Source: Burkholderiales bacterium (GTDB taxonomy: Bacteria; Pseudomonadota; Gammaproteobacteria; Burkholderiales; Burkholderiaceae). Taken from it: DNA of 7,520 nt. Under the pieces are notes generated by a model. The model searched no databases and was not told where the DNA came from. It saw only the letters and a program-made list of their open reading frames with translations. Positions 1-7,006 of this stretch are shown here, piece after piece. The stretch covers positions 1-7,520 of the forward strand of contig CANBUA010000239.1 in NCBI GenBank assembly GCA_947372535.1. The letters run 5' to 3'. Each line of letters starts with the position of its first letter. Positions within the stretch are counted from its first letter, which is position 1. A program made the translations under genes and the position numbers.

Positions 1-18
1 AAGCGGATTCATAATCGC

Positions 19-50
19 GACCTGGGAGAATCCCTGGGTCACCCATTTTT
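19..50 (+). promoter_or_regulatory. Hairpin with T-tract before gltA
   Basis: Positions 19-22 (GACC) pair with 37-40 (GGTC), and 24-27 (GGGA) with 31-34 (TCCC), around a GAA loop. A small asymmetric internal loop separates the two helices, and five T residues follow at 46-50. This could be a weak terminator or attenuator between an upstream gene and gltA, or a folded 5' leader of gltA. A CATAAT at 10-15 resembles a -10 box, but its -35 would lie outside the window. The structure is seen directly; its role is inferred. Confidence 0.35.
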
Positions 51-72
51 CTCATCTAACAAGACCGCCCTT

Positions 73-77
73 AGGAG
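73..77 (+). promoter_or_regulatory. Ribosome binding site of gltA
   Basis: AGGAG lies 5 bp before the ATG at 83. It overlaps an in-frame GTG at 77, which is too close to the purine run to be the start, so the ATG at 83 is preferred. Confidence 0.8.
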
Positions 78-82
78 TGCTC

Positions 83-1393
83 ATGACACCGTCCGACGTG
101 AAAGCCACCCTGTCGTTCTCTGACGGCAGCCCCAGCATGGAACTGCCCATCTACAAGGGCTCTGTCGGCCCGGATGTCATCGACATCCGCAAGCTGTATG
201 GCCAGACCGGCAAGTTCACCTATGACCCCGGCTTCCTGTCGACCGCTTCGTGCAACTCCAAGATCACCTACATCGACGGTGACAAGGGCGAGTTGCTGTA
301 TCGCGGCTACCCCATCGAACAGCTGGCCACCAACTGCGACTTCCTGGAAACCTGCTTCCTGCTGCTGAACGGCGAGCTGCCGAACGCCACGGAAAAGACG
401 GAATTCGTGAACCGCGTGGGCAACCACACGATGGTCAACGAGCAGATGCAGTTCTTCCTGCGTGGTTTCCGCCGCGATGCACACCCGATGGCCGTGATGA
501 CCGGTCTCGTGGGCGCCATGTCGGCCTTCTATCACGACAGCACCGACATCAACAACCCCGAGCACCGCAAGATCGCCGCGATCCGCCTGATCGCCAAGAT
601 GCCCACCCTGGTGGCCATGGCGTACAAGTACTCGGTCGGTCAGCCCTTCATCTACCCGAAGAACGACCTGTCGTACACCGAGAACTTCATGCGCATGATG
701 TTCGCCACCCCGTGCGAAGAGTACAAGGTCAATGATGTGCTGGTGCGCGCCATGGACCGCATCTTCATCCTGCACGCCGACCACGAGCAGAACGCCTCCA
801 CCTCCACGGTCCGCCTGTGCGGTTCGTCGGGCACCAACCCGTTCGCCGCCATCGCAGCGGGCGTGGCCTGCCTGTGGGGCCCGGCTCACGGTGGCGCCAA
901 CGAAGCCGCCCTGAACATGCTGGAAGAGATCCAGAAGAACGGTGGCGTCGAGAAGATCGGCGAGTTCATCACCCAGGTCAAGGACAAGAACTCCGGCGTC
1001 AAGCTGATGGGCTTCGGTCACCGCGTGTACAAGAACTACGACCCGCGTGCCAAGCTGATGCGCGAAACCTGCCACGAAGTGCTGAACGAAATGGGCCTGC
1101 AGAATGACCCGCTGTTCAAGCTGGCCATGGCCCTGGAAAAGATTGCCCTGGAAGACGACTACTTCGTGTCGCGCAAGCTGTACCCGAACGTCGACTTCTA
1201 TTCCGGCATCGTGCAGCGCGCCATCGGCATCCCCGTGCAGCTGTTCACCGCCATCTTCGCCCTGGCCCGCACCGTGGGCTGGATCGCGCAGTTGGACGAA
1301 ATGATCGGCGATCCGGAATACAAGATCGGCCGTCCGCGTCAGCTGTTCGTCGGCGCCGAAAAGCGTGACGTCAAGCCCATCGCTGCCCGCTGA
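83..1393 (+). CDS. gltA: Citrate synthase (type II, hexameric type)
   Basis: Condenses oxaloacetate and acetyl-CoA to citrate, the entry step of the TCA cycle, in the cytoplasm. The 436-residue product has the usual length for the Gram-negative type II enzyme, which in this family is typically a hexamer inhibited by NADH. Visible active-site motifs are [11 protein letters not shown] (about 231-241), [10 protein letters not shown] with the catalytic His at about 269, [15 protein letters not shown] with His at about 313, and NVDFYSG with the catalytic Asp at about 371. The C-terminus [14 protein letters not shown] is characteristic of the family. The ATG at 83 is chosen over the GTG at 77 because of the AGGAG at 73-77. 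The gene stands alone here and ends at a strong terminator. In betaproteobacteria gltA often follows sdhCDAB/sdhE, but what lies upstream is outside the window. Confidence 0.98.
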   Translation: MTPSDVKATLSFSDGSPSMELPIYKGSVGPDVIDIRKLYGQTGKFTYDPGFLSTASCNSKITYIDGDKGELLYRGYPIEQLATNCDFLETCFLLLNGELPNATEKTEFVNRVGNHTMVNEQMQFFLRGFRRDAHPMAVMTGLVGAMSAFYHDSTDINNPEHRKIAAIRLIAKMPTLVAMAYKYSVGQPFIYPKNDLSYTENFMRMMFATPCEEYKVNDVLVRAMDRIFILHADHEQNASTSTVRLCGSSGTNPFAAIAAGVACLWGPAHGGANEAALNMLEEIQKNGGVEKIGEFITQVKDKNSGVKLMGFGHRVYKNYDPRAKLMRETCHEVLNEMGLQNDPLFKLAMALEKIALEDDYFVSRKLYPNVDFYSGIVQRAIGIPVQLFTAIFALARTVGWIAQLDEMIGDPEYKIGRPRQLFVGAEKRDVKPIAAR

Positions 1394-1406
1394 TCGGCTG
1401 GATTCA

Positions 1407-1425
1407 CCGGGCACCTGTTGCCCGG
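1407..1425 (+). repeat. Hairpin between gltA and its terminator
   Basis: CCGGGCA at 1407-1413 pairs with TGCCCGG at 1419-1425 over a 5-nt loop. No T-run follows, so it is unlikely to terminate by itself. It may protect the 3' end of the gltA mRNA or stack upstream of the real terminator. Confidence 0.5.
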
Positions 1426-1442
1426 GCTGTCCGCACCAGAAC

Positions 1443-1466
1443 AACCCCGGCTTGCCGGGGTTTTTT
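1443..1466 (+). terminator. Intrinsic terminator of gltA
   Basis: AACCCCGG at 1443-1450 and CCGGGGTT at 1455-1462 form a perfect 8-bp stem over a CTTG tetraloop. The T-run 1461-1466 completes a textbook rho-independent terminator 50 bp after the gltA stop. It sits in the 134-bp gap between gltA and the convergent histidine kinase gene. On the minus strand the same stem is followed only by GTTCTGG, so it would be a weak terminator for the kinase operon; no better minus-strand one was seen in the gap. Confidence 0.93.
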
Positions 1467-1527
1467 CTTGCCTGCGTGAATGATGGGGTGGACGGGCCCA
1501 AGCAAGCACGGGAACTTGCCGCCGGGC

Positions 1528-2988
1528 TCAGGCCGGTTTGTGCAGCAAGGGCAGGGTGACCGTGATCGTGGTGCCTTGGCCCGTGGGTGAGGAGATGCAG
1601 ATTTCCCCGTCTACCGAGGCCACGCGTTCGCGCATGCCGATCAGGCCCAGGCCATCGCGGGTGGACGTGTCGGTGTTGAAGCCCATGCCGTTGTCTTTGA
1701 TCTCGATGCACAAGGACTGGGCGTCGTTGTTCAGGCTCAGGGTCACCGAGGCGGATGTCGCCCGTGCGTGCTTCACGATGTTGGTGAGGCTTTCCTGGAT
1801 CACGCGGTAGGCCTGCATGGCCAGTTCGCTGCACAGATGGGGCAGGGGCTCGGGGACATGCACGCGGAAGCGGCAGTCGGGGTGCACGCGGTCGAGGCTG
1901 CTGACCAGCTCTTCCACCGCGCCGGCCAGGCCCAGGGTGTCGATGACCTCCGGGCGCAGGCTCTTCACGATGTCCCGCGTGCTGGTGAACAGCAGTTGAA
2001 CCGTGTCGGCGATGCGCCGTGCCGCCCGGGCCATGTCTTCGTCACCGCTGCTCCGGGCTTTGGCGGCCAGCGCCGATGCCTCCAGGCGCACCGAAATCAG
2101 GCTGGCGCCCAGGTGGTCGTGGATTTCGACCGCCACCCGTTTTCGGTCTGCTTCAATCAGGGCATTGCTGTGGGTCAGCAGCCGTCGCTTCTCGGCGTCG
2201 GACTGGCGGATCTGCTCGATGGCCACGCGCAACTCGTGTGTGCGCGTGCGGACCTGCTGTTCCAGGTCTTGCCGCGCCGCCCCCAGGGCGCCAGCCATCT
2301 CCACGATGGCCCGTTGCAGTTCGCCCAGCTCATCCGGTTCGTGTACTGGCAGGTCCACCTCAAACTGGCCCTTGCGGAGGGCGCGCAAGGCATCCAGCAC
2401 CGCCGACATCGTTCGACGCAGACGCCGCGTCAGTCGCCATGCGATCAGGCAGGTGGCGACGGCCACACCCAGAACCACCACGATGGCCAGGCCCAGGGTT
2501 CCGCGCCGGGATTCGAAGATCGGTTCGGGTGACATCGTCACCCGAACTGCCCCCACTTTCCGCAGGTTGTGCGGTGGCTGGACCGTGGCCGGCGCGAACA
2601 GGTCGACTTCGCTCAGCGATTCGATGTGCACCGCTGCTTCAAAGGTCACCTGTTCTTCGCTTCGCCGCGACTGGCATTGCGACGCTGCCGTTTGACCTTG
2701 TTCATTGACCAGGGCAATGCACACGATGCTGCGGTCGGACTCCACCAGTTGCCGCATGGTGGCCCGCACGTAGCTCAGGTCGCCAGACACCAGGCCGTAG
2801 GGGCTGCTCTGGGCCAGTGCGTTGGCAATGAGCCGGCCGCGCTCCGCCACATCTCGCTGCACGTCGCTGATGGCCGTGGCGTACAAGGCCGACGTGACCA
2901 TCAGGAACATCAACGCGGCGGGCAGCACGGCGATGGTCAACAGGCGCGTGGTGACGCCACCCGGACGCTGAAGCAGCCACTTGATCAT
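1528..2988 (-). CDS. Membrane sensor histidine kinase, NarX/HisKA_3 type
   Basis: Autophosphorylating sensor kinase of the inner membrane, probably passing phosphate to the response regulator at 6810-6169. The product is 486 residues. Order: transmembrane helix 1 (about 16-38), periplasmic sensor region (about 39-163), transmembrane helix 2 (about 165-184), HAMP (about 185-235), short coiled coil (about 236-280), then HisKA_3 with EIHDHLGASL and phospho-acceptor His290. HATPase_c follows with QESLTNIVKHA (N403), DNGMGF (432-437) and GLGLIGMRERV (446-456). All key residues are present, so it should be active. The reading frame stays open upstream to an ATG at 3153, but that stretch lies wholly inside the neighbouring gene; the ATG at 2988 gives MIKWLLQR followed directly by the first membrane helix. 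This ATG overlaps the stop of the upstream gene as ATGA. The sensor region resembles single-Cache-like modules only loosely; its ligand is unknown. Confidence 0.93.
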   Translation of the reverse strand: MIKWLLQRPGGVTTRLLTIAVLPAALMFLMVTSALYATAISDVQRDVAERGRLIANALAQSSPYGLVSGDLSYVRATMRQLVESDRSIVCIALVNEQGQTAASQCQSRRSEEQVTFEAAVHIESLSEVDLFAPATVQPPHNLRKVGAVRVTMSPEPIFESRRGTLGLAIVVVLGVAVATCLIAWRLTRRLRRTMSAVLDALRALRKGQFEVDLPVHEPDELGELQRAIVEMAGALGAARQDLEQQVRTRTHELRVAIEQIRQSDAEKRRLLTHSNALIEADRKRVAVEIHDHLGASLISVRLEASALAAKARSSGDEDMARAARRIADTVQLLFTSTRDIVKSLRPEVIDTLGLAGAVEELVSSLDRVHPDCRFRVHVPEPLPHLCSELAMQAYRVIQESLTNIVKHARATSASVTLSLNNDAQSLCIEIKDNGMGFNTDTSTRDGLGLIGMRERVASVDGEICISSPTGQGTTITVTLPLLHKPA

Positions 2989-3929
2989 GAGGGCCGTCCT
3001 GTGGGGCGTGTGCCCAGGGCTCGGACCTTGTCGGACACCGTCAGGCCCAGGGAGCGGGCCACGTTGTCGTTGATGGCCACTCGCCAGTACTTCGGGTAGC
3101 GAGCTTCCGGCAAGGGTGCGCCTGAAGGGGGCAAGCCATCGAGCAAGTCCCACAGATCTGCCGCCAGGTCGTCCAGGTCGGCATGCGCGCAGGCGAGCGT
3201 GCCTGCCGCGACCGTCGCGGCAGAGAAGCCGATCACGGGCAAGCCGCGTCGGTAAGTCGACTCGAGCACGGCCCGCAGCGCATCGGGTGTGTACAAGGTC
3301 CCATCCGGGACAGCCAGAAGCACATTCACCGTAGGCAGGTTGTTGATGGCGCGAACCGGATCCTGACCTGCGTTGGTGAGCATGAGTTGTGCGTCCAGGC
3401 CTGCCGCCTGGGCAGCCTGCCGCAAAGGACGTTCCAGGTAGGCGGACGCCTCGGACAGCAGGATGCCCACCGTGACGCGGCGTTCGAACAGGGCGGCGAT
3501 CAACTGCATTTGCGCGGCAGGTGAAGCTTCCGCATAGATGGCGGTGCTCAGCCCTGGATCACGTGGCGACGCCTGGACCATCCGCCGGTAAGCCTGGCTG
3601 GAGGTCAGCGCGCTGATCACCGGGGCGTGCACGTCCCCGCTCAGGGCGCGTCGCAAGGCCTGGGGCCCCAGTGCCAACCACGGGCTGCCACCGCGGTGGG
3701 GTTCCAGAGCGCTCACTTCCGAGTCCACGACCACGTTGGGCAGCCTTTGCTTCAGCGCCTGAAGCAAAGGCCGCCAGGGCGTGGCGTCCGGCCCGGTGAG
3801 CACCCGCAACTCTTTCACATTGCTGCGTGAAGCCAAGGGTGCCCATATGCAGGCTGACACGACCGCACGCATCCAGGCCCGCCGCGTCGACTGGTGGGGA
3901 GGGGCTTGGCCTGGGGACGCGTATGGCAT
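2985..3929 (-). CDS. Periplasmic ABC-type substrate-binding-like protein
   Basis: Probable periplasmic binding protein of 314 residues, related to the ABC_sub_bind group (PF04392/COG2984). Supporting features are an N-terminal basic and hydrophobic export-like segment (RR at 16-17, hydrophobic about 22-33), the hinge-like alternation of strands and helices, the YRRGLPVIGFS segment (227-236), and the C-terminal KYWRVAINDNVARSLGL (280-296), which resembles the family's usual VINLKTAKALGL tail. There is no lipobox. No ABC permease or ATPase is encoded nearby; the gene lies between a TonB-dependent receptor (24 bp upstream) and a sensor kinase (ATGA overlap). A role presenting ligand to the kinase is therefore more likely than driving uptake by a linked ABC transporter. 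The start at 3929 lacks a good ribosome site; Met20 (position 3872) would give a shorter, more typical signal peptide and is a real alternative. Confidence 0.8.
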   Translation of the reverse strand: MPYASPGQAPPHQSTRRAWMRAVVSACIWAPLASRSNVKELRVLTGPDATPWRPLLQALKQRLPNVVVDSEVSALEPHRGGSPWLALGPQALRRALSGDVHAPVISALTSSQAYRRMVQASPRDPGLSTAIYAEASPAAQMQLIAALFERRVTVGILLSEASAYLERPLRQAAQAAGLDAQLMLTNAGQDPVRAINNLPTVNVLLAVPDGTLYTPDALRAVLESTYRRGLPVIGFSAATVAAGTLACAHADLDDLAADLWDLLDGLPPSGAPLPEARYPKYWRVAINDNVARSLGLTVSDKVRALGTRPTGRPS

Positions 3930-3940
3930 GGGTGGTTTCC

Positions 3941-3955
3941 GAGGCGAACCGCCTC
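3941..3955 (-). repeat. Intercistronic hairpin over the receptor stop codon
   Basis: On the minus strand GAGGCG-GTT-CGCCTC forms a perfect 6-bp stem that begins at the second base of the receptor's TGA stop (3956-3954). It fills most of the 24-bp gap before the binding-protein start. No T-run follows, so it is not a standard terminator. It may stabilise one side of the message or tune translation of the next gene, whose ribosome site is poor. Confidence 0.6.
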
Positions 3956-6128
3956 AGAAGCTGATCCGGACCTTGCCGTACAGGCTGGTCCGGTGGCTGT
4001 AGCCGGCCACGATTTCACCCTCGCCGCCTGAATAAACGCCCATCGTGGGGGCGTGAAGGTAGCTCAGCCCCAAGGTGATGGACGAAGGCAGCGTGTCCAG
4101 CTTGAAGGCATGGGCCACGGTCAGGTCGGTGCGTCCATAGCGGTGCTCGCGAAAGCCATCGCCCGACGCCTGGTAGGTCGACAGCGCAGCCTGCCATTGC
4201 TCATTGAAGACATGGCTGACGCCGGCCGAGCCACTGTGGCGCGACCATTGCGTGCGCTCGACGGGGTTGGATGCCTGGTAGTTGACCAGGTAGGCATAGC
4301 CCATCCAGCCAGACCAGTCGCTGGCCAACTCCCAGTTGACCTGCGTTTCGGCACCGGCCAGCTTCACGCTGCTGTCGTTGTTCGGCGAGAGCTGGGTGTA
4401 GGTCGAGTAGTTGGAAATCAAGGTGCTGAGCCGATCCTGGAAGACGCGGGTGTCAATGACCATGCCCAGCCTTCTGACGGCCAGCATGTGGCCCAGTTCA
4501 ACCGAGGTGTTGCGTTCTTCTTTCAGATCCGGGTTGCCGCGCATCAGCGTCACTGCTGACAGGGACGTGAGCCCGGCAACCGGGGGGGAGAGGTTGTCCA
4601 TGGCCGGGCCCCAGTTGCCACGGCTCTCCAGGGGGTCTGGCGAGCGCGTCCCTCGCGAATAGACGGCGCGCAAGGTCTGGTTCTCGGTCAGGTGGTAATT
4701 GGCCGCCACGCGCGGCGAGAAACTGTCGCCACTCAGCGAGTTGGATTCGAAGTAGCCGCCCAGGTTGAAGGTCAGTGCCGTGCTGCTGCGGTATTCGCCG
4801 TGTCCAAACAGCCAGCGAACCATGTTGTTGACCTTGCCACCCAGGTAAGTTCGGCTTTCAGATCCCTGCCGACGCAAGCCGGCGCCGGCCACCACCCTCA
4901 AGCGATCCGAAACGACGTAGGTGTCCTGAAGTTCAATCTGGGTGCGCGACTCGTTGTAATTGCCGTTGGTGATGCCGCAGGACGGCTGAGCCGCGCCGGA
5001 CAAGCCGCCCATCGACGCCAGTGCCGCCGCGAGCTTCATCTGCTCGCTGAGGCTCATGGGTGTGGTCATCAACAGGGTGGCCAGGGTGGCCTGGTCAGCC
5101 CCGTGGCCCAGCGCACCACCGATTTCCGGATGGGCCGCGATGACCTCGACGACGTCCGGGTTCAGCAGGATCTGGGGCCAGCACGTTGGCCACTCCTGCA
5201 CATAGACCGAGGACGAAGTCAGCGCCCGGATCTGCAGCTCATGGCTGGCGCTCAAGGCATGGGTCCATTTGAGCCCGAGTTTGCTGTCGCGCTGATCGAG
5301 ATCGGGGTAGGCCTGGCTGAAGGGGTCTCCTGCCGTGGAGACTTGCTCGGCAGCGTCTTCGTAGCTGCCAAACAGATCCAGGGAGCTGCCCACATCGAAC
5401 TCGGTACGGGTGCGCACATTGGCGCGTCGAACGTGGTTGCTGTCCCGTGGGCCACCCGGCAGGGTGGTTTCGTCATAGCCGCTGTTGCGTTCCGTGTTGG
5501 CCGTGAGGGCCAGGTGCGTGCGCTCGCCCAGCCTGGTGGCCAGTCGCACGGTCGTGTCCACGGTGTGGTGGGAGCCAGCGCCCACAGCCACGAGCGCGGG
5601 CTCGACGTCACGCGGATTGCGGGTGATGATGTTGATCACCGACATCATCGAGTTGGGGCCATAGGCGGCGGAATTCGGGCCGCGCGTGACTTCGATGCGA
5701 TCGATGTCTTCCATGGCCACGGGCAGCGATGACCAGTCCACCTGCGACAAGGCCGACCCATACACAGCGAAGCCGTCGATCAGGACGTTCATCCGGCGCG
5801 GGGCAATGACCCCGGTGCCGTGGTAATTGATTCGGTAGTCGTTGCCGGTGGCTTGCGTCACGGCCATGCCGGGGACGAGGCGCAAGGCATCGGGAATCGA
5901 GTTGATGCCGTAGCGTCGCAAGGTGTCGCTGGTGATGATGGTCACGCTGGCCGGTACGTCTGCAACGGACTGTCGCAGTCGGGTGGGCGTGATCACGACC
6001 GGGTAGTTGTACTCGGTCGAGTCAATGTCGTCACTTGGGGGGGCTTGCTGGGCCAGAGCGGGGGAGGTGTAGCCGGAGAGGGTCAGCAGGCAGGCGAACG
6101 CCGTGCCGCGAATGGAATACGGGTTCAT
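3954..6128 (-). CDS. TonB-dependent outer-membrane receptor, BtuB/Cir-like
   Basis: Ligand-gated 22-strand porin type that takes scarce ligands across the outer membrane using TonB energy. The 724-residue precursor has a signal peptide ending TSPALA (cleavage about 26/27). A BtuB-like TonB-box/plug start follows (PVVITPTRLRQ, 43-53), then the plug: DVPASVTIITSDTLRRYGI (57-75), MNVLIDGFAVYG (113-124) and RIEVTRGPNSAAYGPNSMMS (144-163). The rest is a beta-barrel ending in VRISF with the C-terminal Phe that outer-membrane proteins use for insertion. Only about 16 residues separate the mature N-terminus from the plug, so there is no FecA/FpvA-type signalling domain. The mature protein has just two cysteines, 316 and 384, flanking a large predicted loop. 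It starts 40 bp after the regulator gene. No strong ribosome site was seen upstream. The ligand cannot be assigned from sequence. Confidence 0.94.
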   Translation of the reverse strand: MNPYSIRGTAFACLLTLSGYTSPALAQQAPPSDDIDSTEYNYPVVITPTRLRQSVADVPASVTIITSDTLRRYGINSIPDALRLVPGMAVTQATGNDYRINYHGTGVIAPRRMNVLIDGFAVYGSALSQVDWSSLPVAMEDIDRIEVTRGPNSAAYGPNSMMSVINIITRNPRDVEPALVAVGAGSHHTVDTTVRLATRLGERTHLALTANTERNSGYDETTLPGGPRDSNHVRRANVRTRTEFDVGSSLDLFGSYEDAAEQVSTAGDPFSQAYPDLDQRDSKLGLKWTHALSASHELQIRALTSSSVYVQEWPTCWPQILLNPDVVEVIAAHPEIGGALGHGADQATLATLLMTTPMSLSEQMKLAAALASMGGLSGAAQPSCGITNGNYNESRTQIELQDTYVVSDRLRVVAGAGLRRQGSESRTYLGGKVNNMVRWLFGHGEYRSSTALTFNLGGYFESNSLSGDSFSPRVAANYHLTENQTLRAVYSRGTRSPDPLESRGNWGPAMDNLSPPVAGLTSLSAVTLMRGNPDLKEERNTSVELGHMLAVRRLGMVIDTRVFQDRLSTLISNYSTYTQLSPNNDSSVKLAGAETQVNWELASDWSGWMGYAYLVNYQASNPVERTQWSRHSGSAGVSHVFNEQWQAALSTYQASGDGFREHRYGRTDLTVAHAFKLDTLPSSITLGLSYLHAPTMGVYSGGEGEIVAGYSHRTSLYGKVRISF

Positions 6129-6168
6129 GGTGGGTACTGCGGAGAACCGATGACAAAAGACGTGATTG

Positions 6169-6810
6169 TCACAGCTCGATCAGTCCGGATTTCACCGCAA
6201 GCAGGGTGATGTCCGCCGCCCTTTGAACCCCCAGTTGATCCTTGATGGACTGGCTGGTCGTGCTGATGGTCTTGGGAGACAGGTGCATCCGCTCCGCAAT
6301 TTCGACGTTCGTCAGCCCCTGCGCCATCAACTTGAAGACCTCGATTTCACGCGGCTGCAGCCTGGACACAGGCGACTGATCTCCGTGGACACTCAACATG
6401 GCCAGGCGATTGGCGATGTCTGGAAGGAACACGGTCTCGCCCTGATGCACCTTGATCAGGACCTCTGCCATGTCACTCGGGTCCGTGCTCTTGGGGATGA
6501 ACGCCTTGGCCCCGCGCTTGTAGGCTTCACGCACCACCGTGCTTTGATCGAATTGGGTGTAAATCACGACCTTGACGCCGGGGTGACGGGTCATGAGCAC
6601 TTGCAGCACATCCAGCCCGCCCACACCGCCATCACCAAAACGCAGGTCCAGCACCAGCACATCGGGTTTCAGCTTCTCCCAGGTGTCGACCACAGCCGTG
6701 ACTTCACTCTCGGCCCCCACCACCTCCAGGCCATGGCGCGCCAGGACGCTCGACAAACCCTCCACGATCAGAGGGTGGTCGTCGGCGATCATCACCTTGA
6801 TCAGGTTCAT
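6169..6810 (-). CDS. Response regulator, NarL/FixJ (LuxR-type HTH) family
   Basis: DNA-binding regulator of 213 residues, probably phosphorylated by the kinase encoded at the end of the same operon. The receiver domain spans about 1-120, with acidic residues D10 and D11, phospho-acceptor D55 (VLVLDLRFGD), T85 and the conserved K107 (FIPKS). The LuxR-type helix-turn-helix spans about 148-205: LQPREIEVFKLMAQGLTNVE then IAERMHLSPKTIST (recognition helix) and LGV. All residues needed for phosphorylation are present. In the recognition-helix tail a Thr follows TIST where relatives mostly have His or Tyr. GGAG at 6822-6819 lies 8 bp before the ATG. It is the first gene of the operon, separated from its presumed partner kinase by the receptor and binding-protein genes. 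HisKA_3 kinases normally pair with NarL-family regulators, which supports the pairing. Confidence 0.95.
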   Translation of the reverse strand: MNLIKVMIADDHPLIVEGLSSVLARHGLEVVGAESEVTAVVDTWEKLKPDVLVLDLRFGDGGVGGLDVLQVLMTRHPGVKVVIYTQFDQSTVVREAYKRGAKAFIPKSTDPSDMAEVLIKVHQGETVFLPDIANRLAMLSVHGDQSPVSRLQPREIEVFKLMAQGLTNVEIAERMHLSPKTISTTSQSIKDQLGVQRAADITLLAVKSGLIEL

Positions 6811-6818
6811 GGGTGCTT

Positions 6819-6822
6819 CTCC
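6819..6822 (-). promoter_or_regulatory. Ribosome binding site of the response regulator
   Basis: Minus-strand GGAG (within CCGGAGAAG) sits 8 nt before the ATG at 6810. It is the clearest Shine-Dalgarno site of the four-gene block and supports that start. Confidence 0.65.
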
Positions 6823-6895
6823 GGAATGCGTGGCGCTGGCAGTGGTCTTGCCAGGCGATGGCGTTCGAAATGGGGTTCGTTGCGTGGGGACGGAA

Positions 6896-6924
6896 ATTTT
6901 ACAGCGTGAATGTGGCTGGGCTGA
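6896..6924 (-). promoter_or_regulatory. Candidate promoter of the four-gene operon
   Basis: Minus-strand TAAAAT (6901-6896, 5 of 6 matches to TATAAT) directly preceded by TG is the best -10 candidate upstream of the regulator. The hexamer 17 bp further upstream (TCAGCC, 6924-6919) is a poor -35, so an activator may be needed. It would give a leader of roughly 78 nt. Confidence 0.4.
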
Positions 6925-6980
6925 CGCCTCGGCTAACCGCTTTTGGTGACGTGAGTGTACAAAATGTTGCTACTTCATGG

Positions 6981-7006
6981 CAGATGTGATGCTGACAGAT
7001 GGTGAT
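6981..7006 (+). repeat. Direct repeat upstream of the small-RNA promoter
   Basis: CAGATGTGAT (6981-6990) is nearly repeated as CAGATGGTGAT (6996-7006), 15 bp start to start. The pair overlaps the -35 zone and runs into the -10 box at 7006, where an activator or repressor could bind. The repeat is seen directly; its function is inferred. Confidence 0.45.

Noticed and set aside
3..14. A TAA at 12-14 that could end an upstream gene such as sdhE
   Set aside because: Only three codons are visible, too few to support a coding feature.
71..1834. Long open frame of 587 codons on the minus strand opposite gltA
   Set aside because: It is antisense to an unmistakable citrate synthase and runs through its terminator and into the kinase gene. 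The protein is His-, Gly- and Val-rich with no domain, typical of the open antisense frame in high-GC codon usage.
1768..2708. Overlapping plus-strand open frames opposite the histidine kinase
   Set aside because: Arg/Ala/Ser- or Gln/His-rich translations without domains, antisense to a kinase with all its conserved motifs.
2989..3153. N-terminal extension of the histidine kinase to an ATG at 3153
   Set aside because: The extra 55 residues are a Pro/Arg/Gly-rich read of the neighbouring gene in another frame; the ATG at 2988 leads directly into the first membrane helix and gives a typical ATGA overlap.
4053..5732. Plus-strand open frames of 168 and 346 codons opposite the TonB-dependent receptor
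   Set aside because: Antisense to a receptor with signal peptide, plug motifs and a C-terminal Phe; their translations match no family I recognise.
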